This document shows, in pieces, positions 46,853 to 55,299 of a DNA stretch of 64,000 nucleotides. The stretch is from Haloquadratum walsbyi J07HQW1 (GTDB lineage Archaea > Halobacteriota > Halobacteria > Halobacteriales > Haloferacaceae), in assembly GCA_000415965.1 (NCBI GenBank), contig KE356560.1, forward strand, positions 2,251,750-2,315,749, in the 5' to 3' direction. Every line of letters begins with the position of its first letter. Positions within the stretch are counted from its first letter, which is position 1. The notes below the pieces were generated by a model. The model ran no database searches and was not told the DNA's origin. It saw nothing but the letters and a program-made list of their open reading frames with translations. A program made the position numbers and the translations under genes.

Positions 46853-47329
46853 ATGGAACACACCGAATCAGACACAAATACACCACGAGCGGATGGAGGC
46901 GAAACGAATCATACCACGAGCGAAGACGAAGCCGATGAGACAACCGGACCAATCGAGTTTAATGTAACAATTGAGGACGGGACAACAGTAATTGAAATGG
47001 ATGGTGATAGGGATACAGCAGTGATCGTACAGTCGGCATCAGGGGAGCGCGTCTATCTCCCTCCGGAGGATTTTGAACGGGCTGCCCCAACTGCACAGCG
47101 AAACGAGAGTCCTTATCAGTCTTCGGGAACCAACAGCCCGTATCAATCTGCAGCGACTGACAGTCCATATCAGTCAGCGGCAACTGATAGTCCATATCAA
47201 TCTTCGGGGACTGACAGTCCATATCAGTCTACACAGCCACAATCAGATGAAGAAGGGCTTGTCTCGACAACAGAGGGCTATCGCATCTATCACCCTGAAC
47301 CAGCAACAGATGTGCGAGTCCTTCGATAA
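46853..47329 (+). CDS. Haloarchaeal protein with nine-residue SPYQS repeats
   Basis: 158 residues. An acidic, Thr-rich N-terminus (1-33), a small beta domain (IEFNVTIEDGTTVIEMDGD, then GERVYLPPEDFE), five tandem nine-residue repeats of the form DSPYQSAAT (~85-130) and a conserved end (LVSTTEGYRIYHPEPATDVRVLR in parts). The N- and C-terminal pieces look like a known haloarchaeal family of unknown function; the repeats are expanded. Convergent with the glycosyltransferase gene 36 bases away. No membrane or signal segment. Upstream 46527-46852 is an empty A+T-rich spacer. Confidence 0.7.
   Translation: MEHTESDTNTPRADGGETNHTTSEDEADETTGPIEFNVTIEDGTTVIEMDGDRDTAVIVQSASGERVYLPPEDFERAAPTAQRNESPYQSSGTNSPYQSAATDSPYQSAATDSPYQSSGTDSPYQSTQPQSDEEGLVSTTEGYRIYHPEPATDVRVLR
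47107..47232. repeat. 27-base tandem repeat, five copies
   Basis: Units of the type AGTCCATATCAGTCAGCG with 70-95% identity, in frame, coding SPYQS-xxx-D. Copies 2-4 are the most alike, consistent with recent duplication. Confidence 0.85.
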
Positions 47330-47365
47330 ATCTTTGCTTGTAACCCACGTGAGTCTCGACAGTGG

Positions 47366-48409
47366 TTATAGTATTGAATTATACAGCGCGAGTGTTTCAT
47401 CAACGACCTCATCCCAAGTAATGGGATCATACTCTGGACTCCCCTCAAGCGTTAATCCACGTTCGATGCCTCTCGCAATTGATTGTGATTCAGCTGCGAC
47501 CTCAATCACGCAGTCACTCGGAAGAACTTCATTCACACCGCTTTCAGTCGCGACAACGTGAGTCCCAGCCGAAAGTGCTTCTGTTATTGTAATGCCGAAT
47601 GGCTCTGATAGTGATGGAGAAATGAATAAATCCGCAGCAGCATAGTAATCACCAAGTTCTTCCTCAGGCACGTATCCGACCCACTCGATGGAGTCTTCGA
47701 CATTGAGCAACTCCGCAAACCGTTTCAGTTGGTCAGTGAGGTGACCAGAACCGCCGATAACGAGCGTCACATCATCACGCTGGAGTTGGTCCATCGCATA
47801 CACGAGATGTGAGATTCCCTTTTGATTTGTGTGTCGCCCAACAAAAAACAACATTGACCCATTAATATCAAGTTCAGTCTTGAAATCACGACCGGTTGTC
47901 TCACATGTTGAAAATCCATTGTAGATAACCGTTGGATCGCCACCATACTGCGTTTGGACATCACTGGCGGTGAGTTCACTGACAGCAATCAGATGGTCTG
48001 CACGGTTCGCAAGTCGACGCTCGGTCTCGACCTCTCGTGTCGGTGGGTCAAGATTCCGATCAGCAGAAAGCGAATGGAACGTCGTTACCCACTCAACCTC
48101 AGCGTTTGCTGTTGCGCGGGATCCAGGACCGTACCCGAACCAGTCATGGGTGTGCACGATATCAGCATCTGCTGCACGCGTTGCGAAGGTGTCACTCATC
48201 TGTCCAACACGCGTAATGATGTCGCCATCGCCGGTTGGGACGCCAATAATGCCTTTACGATCCTCTGGAGCATACTCCGCTGGAAGCACTAACTCGATAT
48301 CGACATCTCGGGCGCGCATGCCATCAAATAGCTCACCCACATGTGTATCTAACCCACCACTCACATTCGGCGGGAATCCCCACCCAAGCATTAGAATCTT
48401 CGGCGACAT
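47366..48409 (-). CDS. GT4-family glycosyltransferase (glycogen-synthase-like)
   Basis: 347 residues. The start ILMLGWGFPPNVSGGLDTHV is the glycogen/starch-synthase-like GGL loop that holds the nucleotide sugar. DIVHTHDWFGYGPG, LIAVSELTASDVQ and VIYNGFST follow. The donor half has FFVGRHTNQKGISHL and the E-X7-E motif in SEPFGITITEALSAG. It is shorter than bacterial GlgA. Possible roles are synthesis of a glucose polymer or surface glycan. Convergent with the SPYQS gene. Confidence 0.88.
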   Translation of the reverse strand: MSPKILMLGWGFPPNVSGGLDTHVGELFDGMRARDVDIELVLPAEYAPEDRKGIIGVPTGDGDIITRVGQMSDTFATRAADADIVHTHDWFGYGPGSRATANAEVEWVTTFHSLSADRNLDPPTREVETERRLANRADHLIAVSELTASDVQTQYGGDPTVIYNGFSTCETTGRDFKTELDINGSMLFFVGRHTNQKGISHLVYAMDQLQRDDVTLVIGGSGHLTDQLKRFAELLNVEDSIEWVGYVPEEELGDYYAAADLFISPSLSEPFGITITEALSAGTHVVATESGVNEVLPSDCVIEVAAESQSIARGIERGLTLEGSPEYDPITWDEVVDETLALYNSIL

Positions 48410-48614
48410 CGTGGTATGTACGTTTGTGGACTCATCACATAACAGTTATTGGTGATTGATGAGTTCAGAAAGGAGTGCTCTCTCAGTTCACCGCAGTAAC
48501 CGTGACAATAATGTGAACTTCTCCGACGTCACGAGTGGTAAGAGTGCCACTGAGTCATCAATATCTCATCACAGCCGATGAAATATTCTCATGAGGGCAT
48601 CCCAATGAAACAAT

Positions 48615-48860
48615 GGAGCATACGTCAGCTACCCACGAGTGAAGTCGTGGGCTTGTGAGTAGGACTCCCGAGTTTCGCGCTCCCACAACACGGGAGGGAC
48701 TCGTTCGGTGTCGCCTGATTCCGGGGCTGGCTGACAGACAGCCCGTCCCACCGACCACTTCTGGGCCTGTCGGACGTGTGTCCAATTAACTGACAACCCG
48801 GAGTCAACGAAAGCTTCCGCGCTTGCTCCCACGAGTGGGCTTTCGCGCTGTTACCGTTGT
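48615..48860 (-). mobile_element. TnpB-element 3' relic
   Basis: CAGCTACCCACGAGTGAAG and CGTGGGCTTGTGAG on the plus strand are the reverse complement of the typical end (GCCCACGACTT...GTGGGTAGCTG). Minus-strand frames keep a Ser/Pro/Gly-rich TnpB tail. Second hairpin CCCACGAGTGGG at ~48830. No catalytic part. The 48410-48614 remainder is empty. Confidence 0.55.
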
Positions 48861-48974
48861 AATAAGACTCATCAAAGCACGGATTGAGTATTTCAAGCCT
48901 ACCACTGAGACTATCTGTATTAGACACCGCTCAGTAATCGAAACGACCATGTGATTGAATGTCACAATAGATAT

Positions 48975-49664
48975 GTGCACGTCGTCGTTAACGCTGCGAT
49001 TAGTATCGATGGAAAGTTGTCAACGCGTCGCCGCGAGCAGATTGCAATCAGTGGCGAACGTGATTTTGAACGAGTCGGTGAACTTCGGGCTGATAGTGAT
49101 GCCATTCTTGTCGGGATCGGGACCGTCCTCGCGGATGACCCACATCTCGTTATCGATGAATCACACCGGAAGCGTCGTCAGAATCAGGGGATACCCCCAA
49201 CACCACATCGGATTATCATTGACTCACGAGCGCGAACGCCAACCGACGCAGAGGTGCTTGATGATGAAGCACCAACGTATATCATTGTCAGTGAGTCAGC
49301 GCCCACCTCCCGGCAAGCGGATCTTGAAGTGGAGGGAGCGAATGTTATTGTCGCTGGACGGGAGCGTGTCTCAATGCCAGCTGCCATCTCAGCACTCGCT
49401 GACAGCGGGATTGACTCAGTGATGGTCGAAGGTGGGGGTGAGATCATCTTTTCATTATTTGACGCTGATCTTGTCGATGAACTCTCAGTTTACGTTGGCT
49501 CTCTGCTCATCGGCGGACGAGATGCACCAACATTAGCTGATGGCGATGGCTTTGTCGATGACCCAACGCGATTGCAGTTGACATCTGTCAGACAGATTGA
49601 TGACGGAGTGCTGTTACAATATGACGTTGAGGCGACGACGTCGACATATGATTCAATCGATTGA
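48975..49664 (+). CDS. 2,5-diamino-6-ribosylamino-pyrimidinone 5'-phosphate reductase (riboflavin pathway)
   Basis: 229 residues from the GTG at 48975 (MHVVVNAAISIDGKLSTR), the family-typical start; a GTG at 48951 would add eight residues. RibD C-terminal-domain fold: the SIDGKLS NADPH/substrate loop, LRADSDAILVGIGTVLADDP and the VMVEGGGEIIFSLF motif. The archaeal enzyme reduces the ribosyl group in riboflavin/F420 precursor synthesis. Length matches stand-alone archaeal reductases lacking the deaminase. Thioredoxin gene follows 92 bases later on the same strand. Confidence 0.9.
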   Translation: MHVVVNAAISIDGKLSTRRREQIAISGERDFERVGELRADSDAILVGIGTVLADDPHLVIDESHRKRRQNQGIPPTPHRIIIDSRARTPTDAEVLDDEAPTYIIVSESAPTSRQADLEVEGANVIVAGRERVSMPAAISALADSGIDSVMVEGGGEIIFSLFDADLVDELSVYVGSLLIGGRDAPTLADGDGFVDDPTRLQLTSVRQIDDGVLLQYDVEATTSTYDSID

Positions 49665-49756
49665 GATGAATAATCACTGCCAAGTATTGAGACACTGAGT
49701 TGAATAGTGTTGGCGTGCCGTCACACAGAACCACTAAGAGGGCGCCGACATATTAT

Positions 49757-50101
49757 ATGAGTATGAGTGCTCCTGCGACAACCGACGAACCGATTCACGT
49801 TGAGAGTCAATCTGATCTTGAGTCATTTGTTAACGATCATGATATTGTTCTCGTCGATTACTATGCCGATTGGTGTGGTCCATGTAAAATGCTTGAGCCC
49901 ACTGTCGAGGAAATCGCAACAGAAACGAATGTGCTTGTCGCCAAGGTCGATATCGATGAGCTCCAGTCACTCGCACAGGAAAAAGGAATCCGATCAGTCC
50001 CAACACTGCAGTTCTACGCTGACGGCACGATGGCAGAGCAGGTCATTGGCGTGCAAGACAAAAGCGATCTCATGTCTGTTATTGATAACCTCGCGAATTA
50101 A
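49757..50101 (+). CDS. Thioredoxin
   Basis: 114 residues from the ATG at 49757; Met3 at 49763 is an equally good start. Active site WCGPC (Cys40, Cys43), preceded by VLVDYYAD and followed by LEPTVEEIA. The cis-Pro is in SVPTLQFYADG. A short acidic leader (DEPIHVESQSDLESF) comes first. It reduces protein disulfides with a thioredoxin reductase located elsewhere. TATTATATGAG directly at the start codon rules out a long leader. Confidence 0.93.
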   Translation: MSMSAPATTDEPIHVESQSDLESFVNDHDIVLVDYYADWCGPCKMLEPTVEEIATETNVLVAKVDIDELQSLAQEKGIRSVPTLQFYADGTMAEQVIGVQDKSDLMSVIDNLAN

Positions 50102-50254
50102 TCGTCCATCGCGTGCCGTGATTTGACCAGCGTATTTTCCGTGTCGATTGAGAATTACCCAACTCTTTTTTATTATTCGGTTATCTCATATTATGCCATT
50201 CCTCAGAGTCGCCTGCCAAGGAGGTTTTTTACCACAGAGGTGAAATAATGACAT

Positions 50255-50980
50255 ATGATTTCACTTGATGAAGCCGTTACAGCTCGACTTGAGTCACACG
50301 GCGAGCGGTTTGAGGTACTTATTGACCCAGATGCAGCACTTGAAATGAAGCGTGGTGAGTTCGATGATGAGATTGAGGACGTCATTGCCGCTGAGGATGT
50401 CTTTGAAAATGCTGCGAGGGGCGATCGACCTGCAGAAGAGGATCTAAAAACAGTATTTGAGACAACAGAGCCGCTTTCAATCATTCCAACTGTTGTCAAG
50501 GATGGTGAAATCCAAATTACCGCCGAGCAGCGTCGGGAAATGCAAGAACAAAAGCGAAAGCAACTGATTAACCGAATCGCCCGAAATGCAGTGAATCCAC
50601 AGATGGACAATGCACCACACCCACCAGAGCGAATCGAACGGGCGCTTGAGGAGGCTGGGTTTCGCGTTGACCCAATGGAGCCGGTTGAATCACAAATTGA
50701 TGATGCACTTGATGACCTTCGACCGATCATCCCAATTCGATTTGATGAGGTGACCGTCGCCGTCCAAGTCCCGGCTTCTGATGCAGGAAAAACCCAAGCA
50801 CAAGTGCGTGAATATGGTGATCTTGAGCGTGAGGAGTGGCAACCCGATGGATCCTGGGTTGGTGTTGTTACCTTTCCTGCGGGAATGCAAAATGACTTTT
50901 ATGATCTCGTGAATGAGTTGACCTCTGGTGAAGCTGAAACACGAATACTCAAAGATAAAGACGAAATTAGTACTCGGTGA
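50255..50980 (+). CDS. SBDS family ribosome maturation protein
   Basis: 241 residues, the usual archaeal length. The three domains are visible: N-terminal FYSH domain ([19 protein letters not shown] to [14 protein letters not shown] in parts), a helical middle ([20 protein letters not shown] and NPHPP-like [17 protein letters not shown]) and a ferredoxin-like C-terminal domain ([20 protein letters not shown]). SBDS helps release the anti-association factor from the large ribosomal subunit together with EF-2-like GTPases. Codon use and acidity match neighbours. No operon partner. Confidence 0.93.
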   Translation: MISLDEAVTARLESHGERFEVLIDPDAALEMKRGEFDDEIEDVIAAEDVFENAARGDRPAEEDLKTVFETTEPLSIIPTVVKDGEIQITAEQRREMQEQKRKQLINRIARNAVNPQMDNAPHPPERIERALEEAGFRVDPMEPVESQIDDALDDLRPIIPIRFDEVTVAVQVPASDAGKTQAQVREYGDLEREEWQPDGSWVGVVTFPAGMQNDFYDLVNELTSGEAETRILKDKDEISTR

Positions 50981-51028
50981 GGAGTATCTCGGATCAATCC
51001 ACCTCCAGGTAAGCTCCCTCTACGTGCT

Positions 51029-51100
51029 CTGTAGATAAATAAGGCAAATGCCTCGGGGCTTTGATCTTGATCTTGATGTGACCCCGAGGTGGTTCACCAC
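51029..51100. repeat. CCTCGGGG hairpin repeat, copy 7
   Basis: TCTGTAGA, then GCCTCGGGGCTTTGATCTTG and ATCTTGATGTGACCCCGAGG with GGTTCACC: a clean palindrome whose loop has expanded TTGATC units. Same orientation as copies 3 and 4. Confidence 0.75.
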
Positions 51101-51242
51101 ACCAGGGATAAGCATACTCACGTCTCGTCGTTGTATGACGCTACTGATGATATTATCTGAAATATTATTTTACTATCAGCCTATACCTAAATTAACCCGG
51201 AAGTATATTGTCTGCTCATACTGTTATATAACATATATACCG

Positions 51243-51563
51243 ATGTCGTCATTTTCACTCGGCACGGGTCAATCGTTAGATACGCTTGATGGGGTCACGA
51301 AGACTGAAAATGCAGTACAGTTTGATCTGACAGCCTACAGCATGTTTATTGAGATAGTCGCAGATGTCGAAGTCGCCGATGACTTCTCTGATAAGGAGCA
51401 CTATCGAGTCAGAAATCGACTTGAGGCGTTTATTCACGACGCAAAGCACTATGATATATGGACACCAGTATTGCTTGAAGCGTACCCAGATGTCGACTCA
51501 TTAGCAGAAGTCACCGCACTCGCTCGCGCATTCCGACAGTATGAACAACAATGTAACCTTTAG
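51243..51563 (+). CDS. Small acidic hypothetical protein
   Basis: 106 residues from the ATG at 51243 (MSSFSLGTGQSLD); the frame is open back to 51048 but that part overlaps the hairpin repeat. Acidic and helical, with TAYSMFIEIVADVEVADDF and HYRVRNRLEAFIHDAKHYDIW as its most regular stretches. No membrane span, no family recognised. It ends right where the next tnpB relic begins, so it may be a cargo or accessory gene. Confidence 0.5.
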   Translation: MSSFSLGTGQSLDTLDGVTKTENAVQFDLTAYSMFIEIVADVEVADDFSDKEHYRVRNRLEAFIHDAKHYDIWTPVLLEAYPDVDSLAEVTALARAFRQYEQQCNL

Positions 51564-51571
51564 TTTTTACA

Positions 51572-52624
51572 GGGTATGTCCCCGTCCTCAGGGAACGAGC
51601 GAAGCGAGTGAGTACGGCGGGGATACAGCCGCGCGTTCAGCCCAATCAAAACGTTCGATTACAGACAACTGTTTATGCGAGACTAGTGGTCAAAAAAGCG
51701 TTTCAATACGCCGCCGAGCCTGGGGACACCACTACTGGCGAGGACGCGTGGAACGCTACTCAAATTCATCCTGAAAAAGCAAAAAACAGCTGAATGGACT
51801 GTCAGCATCGTGATTAAATACGATGCTGACTACCCTGAAAAACCCGCCAGAGACAATATCGATGTCGAGGATACCGTTGGAATCGACCTCGGTATCACGA
51901 GATTCATTCACGACTCAGACGGACGAGCGTTCCGACCGTTAGACGAAACTGAAGAACGCAAACGCATCGAAAAGCGCCACCAAGCCCTTTCTCGCAAAGA
52001 ACGCGAGTCGAACAACTGGACCGAGGTGCGACGACGGTTAGACGAGCGAACGAGCAATTATCGAACAAGCGCAAAGCGTGTCAGTAATTTCTCGCCACCA
52101 CCTATACGCAACGATACGACGCCGTGTTCCTCGAAGATCTAAACATCGGGAGTATGACGCAACAGAACGGTAATAGTCGGAACATTGCGTCGATGTCATG
52201 GGATAAGACACTGCAAACATTCCAACGATTTGGCGAGAAAACCGGCTGTCACGTTGTCCTCATCCTGCTTGAAGAGGCGACAAAGTGGTGTGCGCAGCGT
52301 AGTCGTGAGTCGGGGAAGCCATTGTGGGTGCGAGAGCATTCCTGTCCGTCGTGTTGGTTCGAGACAGATAGAGACCAGAACGCTGCTGTTGAAATACAGC
52401 GTATTTGGCTGGTCGAACTGGGAGTGGTTGAGGATGAATCAGGATTATGTCAGGAACTGACCGAATCAACACCTGCTAAGAATATCACCGCTGCGGGGTC
52501 GCTTCACCGAGAAGTGGTTCCTGCAAGTGCCGTCATTGACACAGGAAGCCCCACCCTCAAGAAGGCGGCGTTAGCCGCCGAGTGGGGGGTAGTTCAGTTA
52601 ATTATTCATGAACGTGCTATCTGA
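51572..52624 (+). pseudogene. tnpB: tnpB (IS1341 type), 5'-truncated and frameshifted
   Basis: A GC-rich hairpin (CCCCGTCCTCAGGGA...GGCGGGGAT) marks the left end. The N-terminal half of TnpB is missing or unrecognisable. From ~51770 the frame reads KKQKTAEWTVSIVIKYDADY, then the RuvC Asp in VGIDLGITRFIHD. A frameshift near 52085 moves it to YDAVFLEDLNIGSMTQ (catalytic Glu). The zinc ribbon follows with its first pair damaged (WCAQRS instead of CxxC), then HSCPSCWFETDRDQNAAVE with the final Asp. The tail ends IDTGSPTLKKAAL with a GGCGTTAGCCGCC hairpin at the 3' end. Confidence 0.87.
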
Positions 52625-52787
52625 ATTATTAGATAAGAGACAGTGAATCCGAGAAGATGAGTCTCAACCTCGATCCCAGCCTTAGAGCGGAGATAACACC
52701 CGCGAGCGCGAGTGTGACTGTGTGCATGATGAGATGGTTCATAATTGATAGCGCACACTCAGGTGTAATATTTTGATCAAATGAAAA

Positions 52788-53177
52788 TCACTGGATCACA
52801 CGGTCCTGAAGATAATCAAGATGTTTGGCGTTGTATACAATATCAACGGTGTCTGTTGCCGGAGTACTCACGCAGGTCAACCGGACGTTTTTGTCTTCAA
52901 CTTCTTCCTGACTGAGGATCTGTTGCATCTCCATCTGAAGTTCACCATTAAATACAATCGCAGCGCAGTTCACACACGCACCAGCGCGGCATGAGAACGG
53001 CCAGTCATGACCCGCGGCTTCGGCGGCTTCAAGCACATATTCGTTCGGACCAACCTCAATGGACCCATAGTCTGGGACTTCTAGGTCTGATTCATCAGCC
53101 TTCGTAAATAGACCATCATCAAACGACCAGCTTCTATCGCGAACGACATCGTAGTTAAGATACCTAACAATCGGCAT
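52788..53177 (-). CDS. fdx: Halophilic [2Fe-2S] ferredoxin
   Basis: 129 residues. Four cluster Cys at 63, 68, 71 and 102 ([13 protein letters not shown], then RLTCVSTP), the plant-type spacing. The N-terminal ~45-residue acidic insert ([20 protein letters not shown]) is the halobacterial hallmark that keeps the protein soluble in salt. It accepts electrons from 2-oxoacid:ferredoxin oxidoreductases in haloarchaea. It has its own transcript as far as can be seen. Confidence 0.95.
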   Translation of the reverse strand: MPIVRYLNYDVVRDRSWSFDDGLFTKADESDLEVPDYGSIEVGPNEYVLEAAEAAGHDWPFSCRAGACVNCAAIVFNGELQMEMQQILSQEEVEDKNVRLTCVSTPATDTVDIVYNAKHLDYLQDRVIQ

Positions 53178-53290
53178 CGATTAATATCTCGTAAGCTGTC
53201 ACCAGAATTCATAGCCGTAGTACTGTGGGTCAATGCGGGCAGAGGAGAATCAACGTAATGAACGTTACGTCGACCACTCCTGACGAATGA

Positions 53291-53674
53291 TCACAGAATT
53301 GAATAAACACTTGATTGTTCTGATGATGAGGGTACGTAAGCTAAGTTAGTTTTCTCTTCGATCGACCCCCCTCGGATCAACCACCTGGAGTCAGTAATAT
53401 CCGCTATCATCCTCTGTTTCTGTTGGTGTTGGTGTTGGTGTTGGTGTTGGCGTTGGCGTTCGGTGTCGGTGTCGGTGTTGGCCGTCGGCGTCGGTGTTTC
53501 TGTTTCCGTCGCGGTCGGTGTTGGGGTGGGAGTGTCCGTTTCGGTGGTCGCCTGCTGCGTCTCTGTTGTGGTTGGATCAGGGGACGCCGTATCTGATGAC
53601 TCATTCGGTCCAGTACATCCGGCAATCGCTGCGATTCCTGCAGCAATAACAGAAAGGAATCGTCGTCGGATCAT
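53291..53674 (-). CDS. Putative lipoprotein with Thr-Pro repeat, probably frameshifted
   Basis: 127 residues from the ATG at 53674. Signal with twin-Arg-like RRRF and a lipobox (AAIAGC), then a Thr/Glu/Pro linker (TETETPTPTA). After a run of GTGTTG/GGTGTT repeats, the frame becomes Gln-His-rich (RQRQHQHQHQHQQKQR), unlike secreted haloarchaeal proteins. A neighbouring frame instead continues Thr-Pro repeats and ends EDDSGYY. Slippage in the repeat probably changed the frame. No folded domain is visible; most likely a broken surface lipoprotein. Confidence 0.5.
   Translation of the reverse strand: MIRRRFLSVIAAGIAAIAGCTGPNESSDTASPDPTTTETQQATTETDTPTPTPTATETETPTPTANTDTDTERQRQHQHQHQHQQKQRMIADITDSRWLIRGGSIEEKTNLAYVPSSSEQSSVYSIL
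53425..53540. repeat. GGTGTT-type repeat in the lipoprotein gene
   Basis: Six-base units (ttggtg and cggtgt variants) run for ~115 bases. They code Thr-Pro, Gln-His or Asn-Thr depending on frame; a slippage hot spot. Confidence 0.8.
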
Positions 53675-53971
53675 CAATTGAATTCCAGTAACCGACACTA
53701 AAGAATAATTGGACTACCAATCACCACTGAGTGGTGGCTGCCATCATGACTCTGGGTAACAAAGGTACTATTTATGAATAATCAGTGATATTTCATCCGC
53801 CGGAGAAACGAGTGAGCGACCGCTAACCCTGCCTCGGTGGCTATTCACGAGCAGGCTCAGCGCCTCCAAGCCAGTTATGCACATATATCTTCATACTTAT
53901 GAATAAGTATAAACTCCGTCGCTACATTCCTGTCTGCTGAAAATGGCTAAGATGATTGTATATGGAGAGAC

Positions 53972-55012
53972 TCACGATTTCCGAAGCGACACACGTCGAT
54001 CAGCGATAAGGTCAAATCGGTCATTTGTGTCCCCGAGAAGTAATAATGCATAATATCGTAAGAACGTCTGAATCGGTATTGCAGTGAGGACTGCACTGGC
54101 GAGGATCCCAAGAACAAATACGAGCAGGGCAACAATAATAAGTATAAGACTGATTATTCCGGCTGTCTCAGAGAGGAGTATCCCAGCAGCAAGAATCAGA
54201 ATCGCTGGAATCGCAAATATAATTCCGGCGAGAATGAGTACTGCCCCAGTGGCAGTGCCGATAATGAGTTGTAGAATAAATCTGAGAACGAGATATACGA
54301 TATACTCTTTCCACTCGCCACGCACTGTCGGCCAGAACCGCTGCCATGCTGCGAAAAGTGTCTCATCTTGGGCAATCATCACGGGCACAACGAACATCTT
54401 CGTGAGTCCGGTCAGAAGGCTACCCAGAGTGATGACTGTCGCAGAGATAGCTATAGCAATGACAACCCTGCCAAACGAAGCCGAAGAGGAAGGTCCGCTC
54501 GTGATAAATGGGGTCACAACCGTAAATACAATGACAGCAACTGGGACGAGGGTAAACACTCCCACAAGCAATCGGAACCCGAACAAACGAAGTCCCTGTC
54601 TCCACCATTGTCTCCAGTATGCCCGGATTGTGATTTGTTCTTCTCGAAGAACCTCAACAAAAATAAACTCAAAGACCGATCCGATGAGTAATAAACCAAT
54701 TAGAATCGCCGTAATAGCCACCACAACACCAATAATAAGAGCTAAGCCGACGGTATCAAACGAGGTGGATAATCCATCGGCAATGTTGGGTCCTGCTTCA
54801 TCGGTCCCAGGGGTATCAGTATCAACATTTCCAAGCCCAGTGAGAAGTTGAACTGGACCAATACCACCAACACCACCGAGGAAGACAATCAAAAATCCAA
54901 GTTTCAGATATTGTCGTAAGTCTGGAGGCCATAAGAACGCAGTTGTTGCGCGAATCGCGTCAGTAATATCCTGAATCGCAGCTAATGAGTCAGCGCTCGT
55001 ATTGGAGGGCAT
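53972..55012 (-). CDS. Polytopic haloarchaeal membrane protein, function unknown
   Basis: 346 residues. About six hydrophobic segments: ~36-55, ~88-115, ~145-170, ~185-205, ~245-275 and ~285-315. An amphipathic N-terminus (LAAIQDITDAIRATTAFLWP) and a WRQWWRQGLRLFGFRLLVG motif after the second segment resemble proteins that pack as glycerophosphoryl-diesterase-type or DUF-type membrane domains in archaea. I cannot assign a family with confidence. The C-terminus returns to the cytoplasm (DTNDRFDLIADRRVSLRKS). Divergent from the MFS gene, 287 bases away. Confidence 0.75.
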   Translation of the reverse strand: MPSNTSADSLAAIQDITDAIRATTAFLWPPDLRQYLKLGFLIVFLGGVGGIGPVQLLTGLGNVDTDTPGTDEAGPNIADGLSTSFDTVGLALIIGVVVAITAILIGLLLIGSVFEFIFVEVLREEQITIRAYWRQWWRQGLRLFGFRLLVGVFTLVPVAVIVFTVVTPFITSGPSSSASFGRVVIAIAISATVITLGSLLTGLTKMFVVPVMIAQDETLFAAWQRFWPTVRGEWKEYIVYLVLRFILQLIIGTATGAVLILAGIIFAIPAILILAAGILLSETAGIISLILIIVALLVFVLGILASAVLTAIPIQTFLRYYALLLLGDTNDRFDLIADRRVSLRKS

Positions 55013-55299
55013 ATGTCAGTGTGTTTGGACCTATATCAAAATTAGTTTTGATGTGTGTTATGTTTATCCGTTTACACATGATTATTTCAGATCCAGCACA
55101 TTCCAAGAACACGTTCATCTGTCGTGTATTCGAGCGTGGTAATGATGTGAATGTGGTATAAATGCATCCCGAAACACGGATTTTTGGATACAATCTGGGG
55201 AGTTTCAGACGACGGAGAATTGTCTGTGATTTCCAAGACAATTTATTATTTCCCTGCAAGCAAACAGGTTGATAGGACTCTCGCGTTTATTTCTTTGTG

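Noticed and set aside
1103..51100. CCTCGGGG hairpins as a CRISPR-like array
   Set aside because: Copies are kilobases apart, with no regular spacers and no cas genes nearby.
53425..53540. Plus-strand Val/Ser-rich frame over the repeat as a real protein
   Set aside because: It is the translation of a GTGTCG-type repeat on the strand opposite a gene with a proper signal peptide and lipobox.
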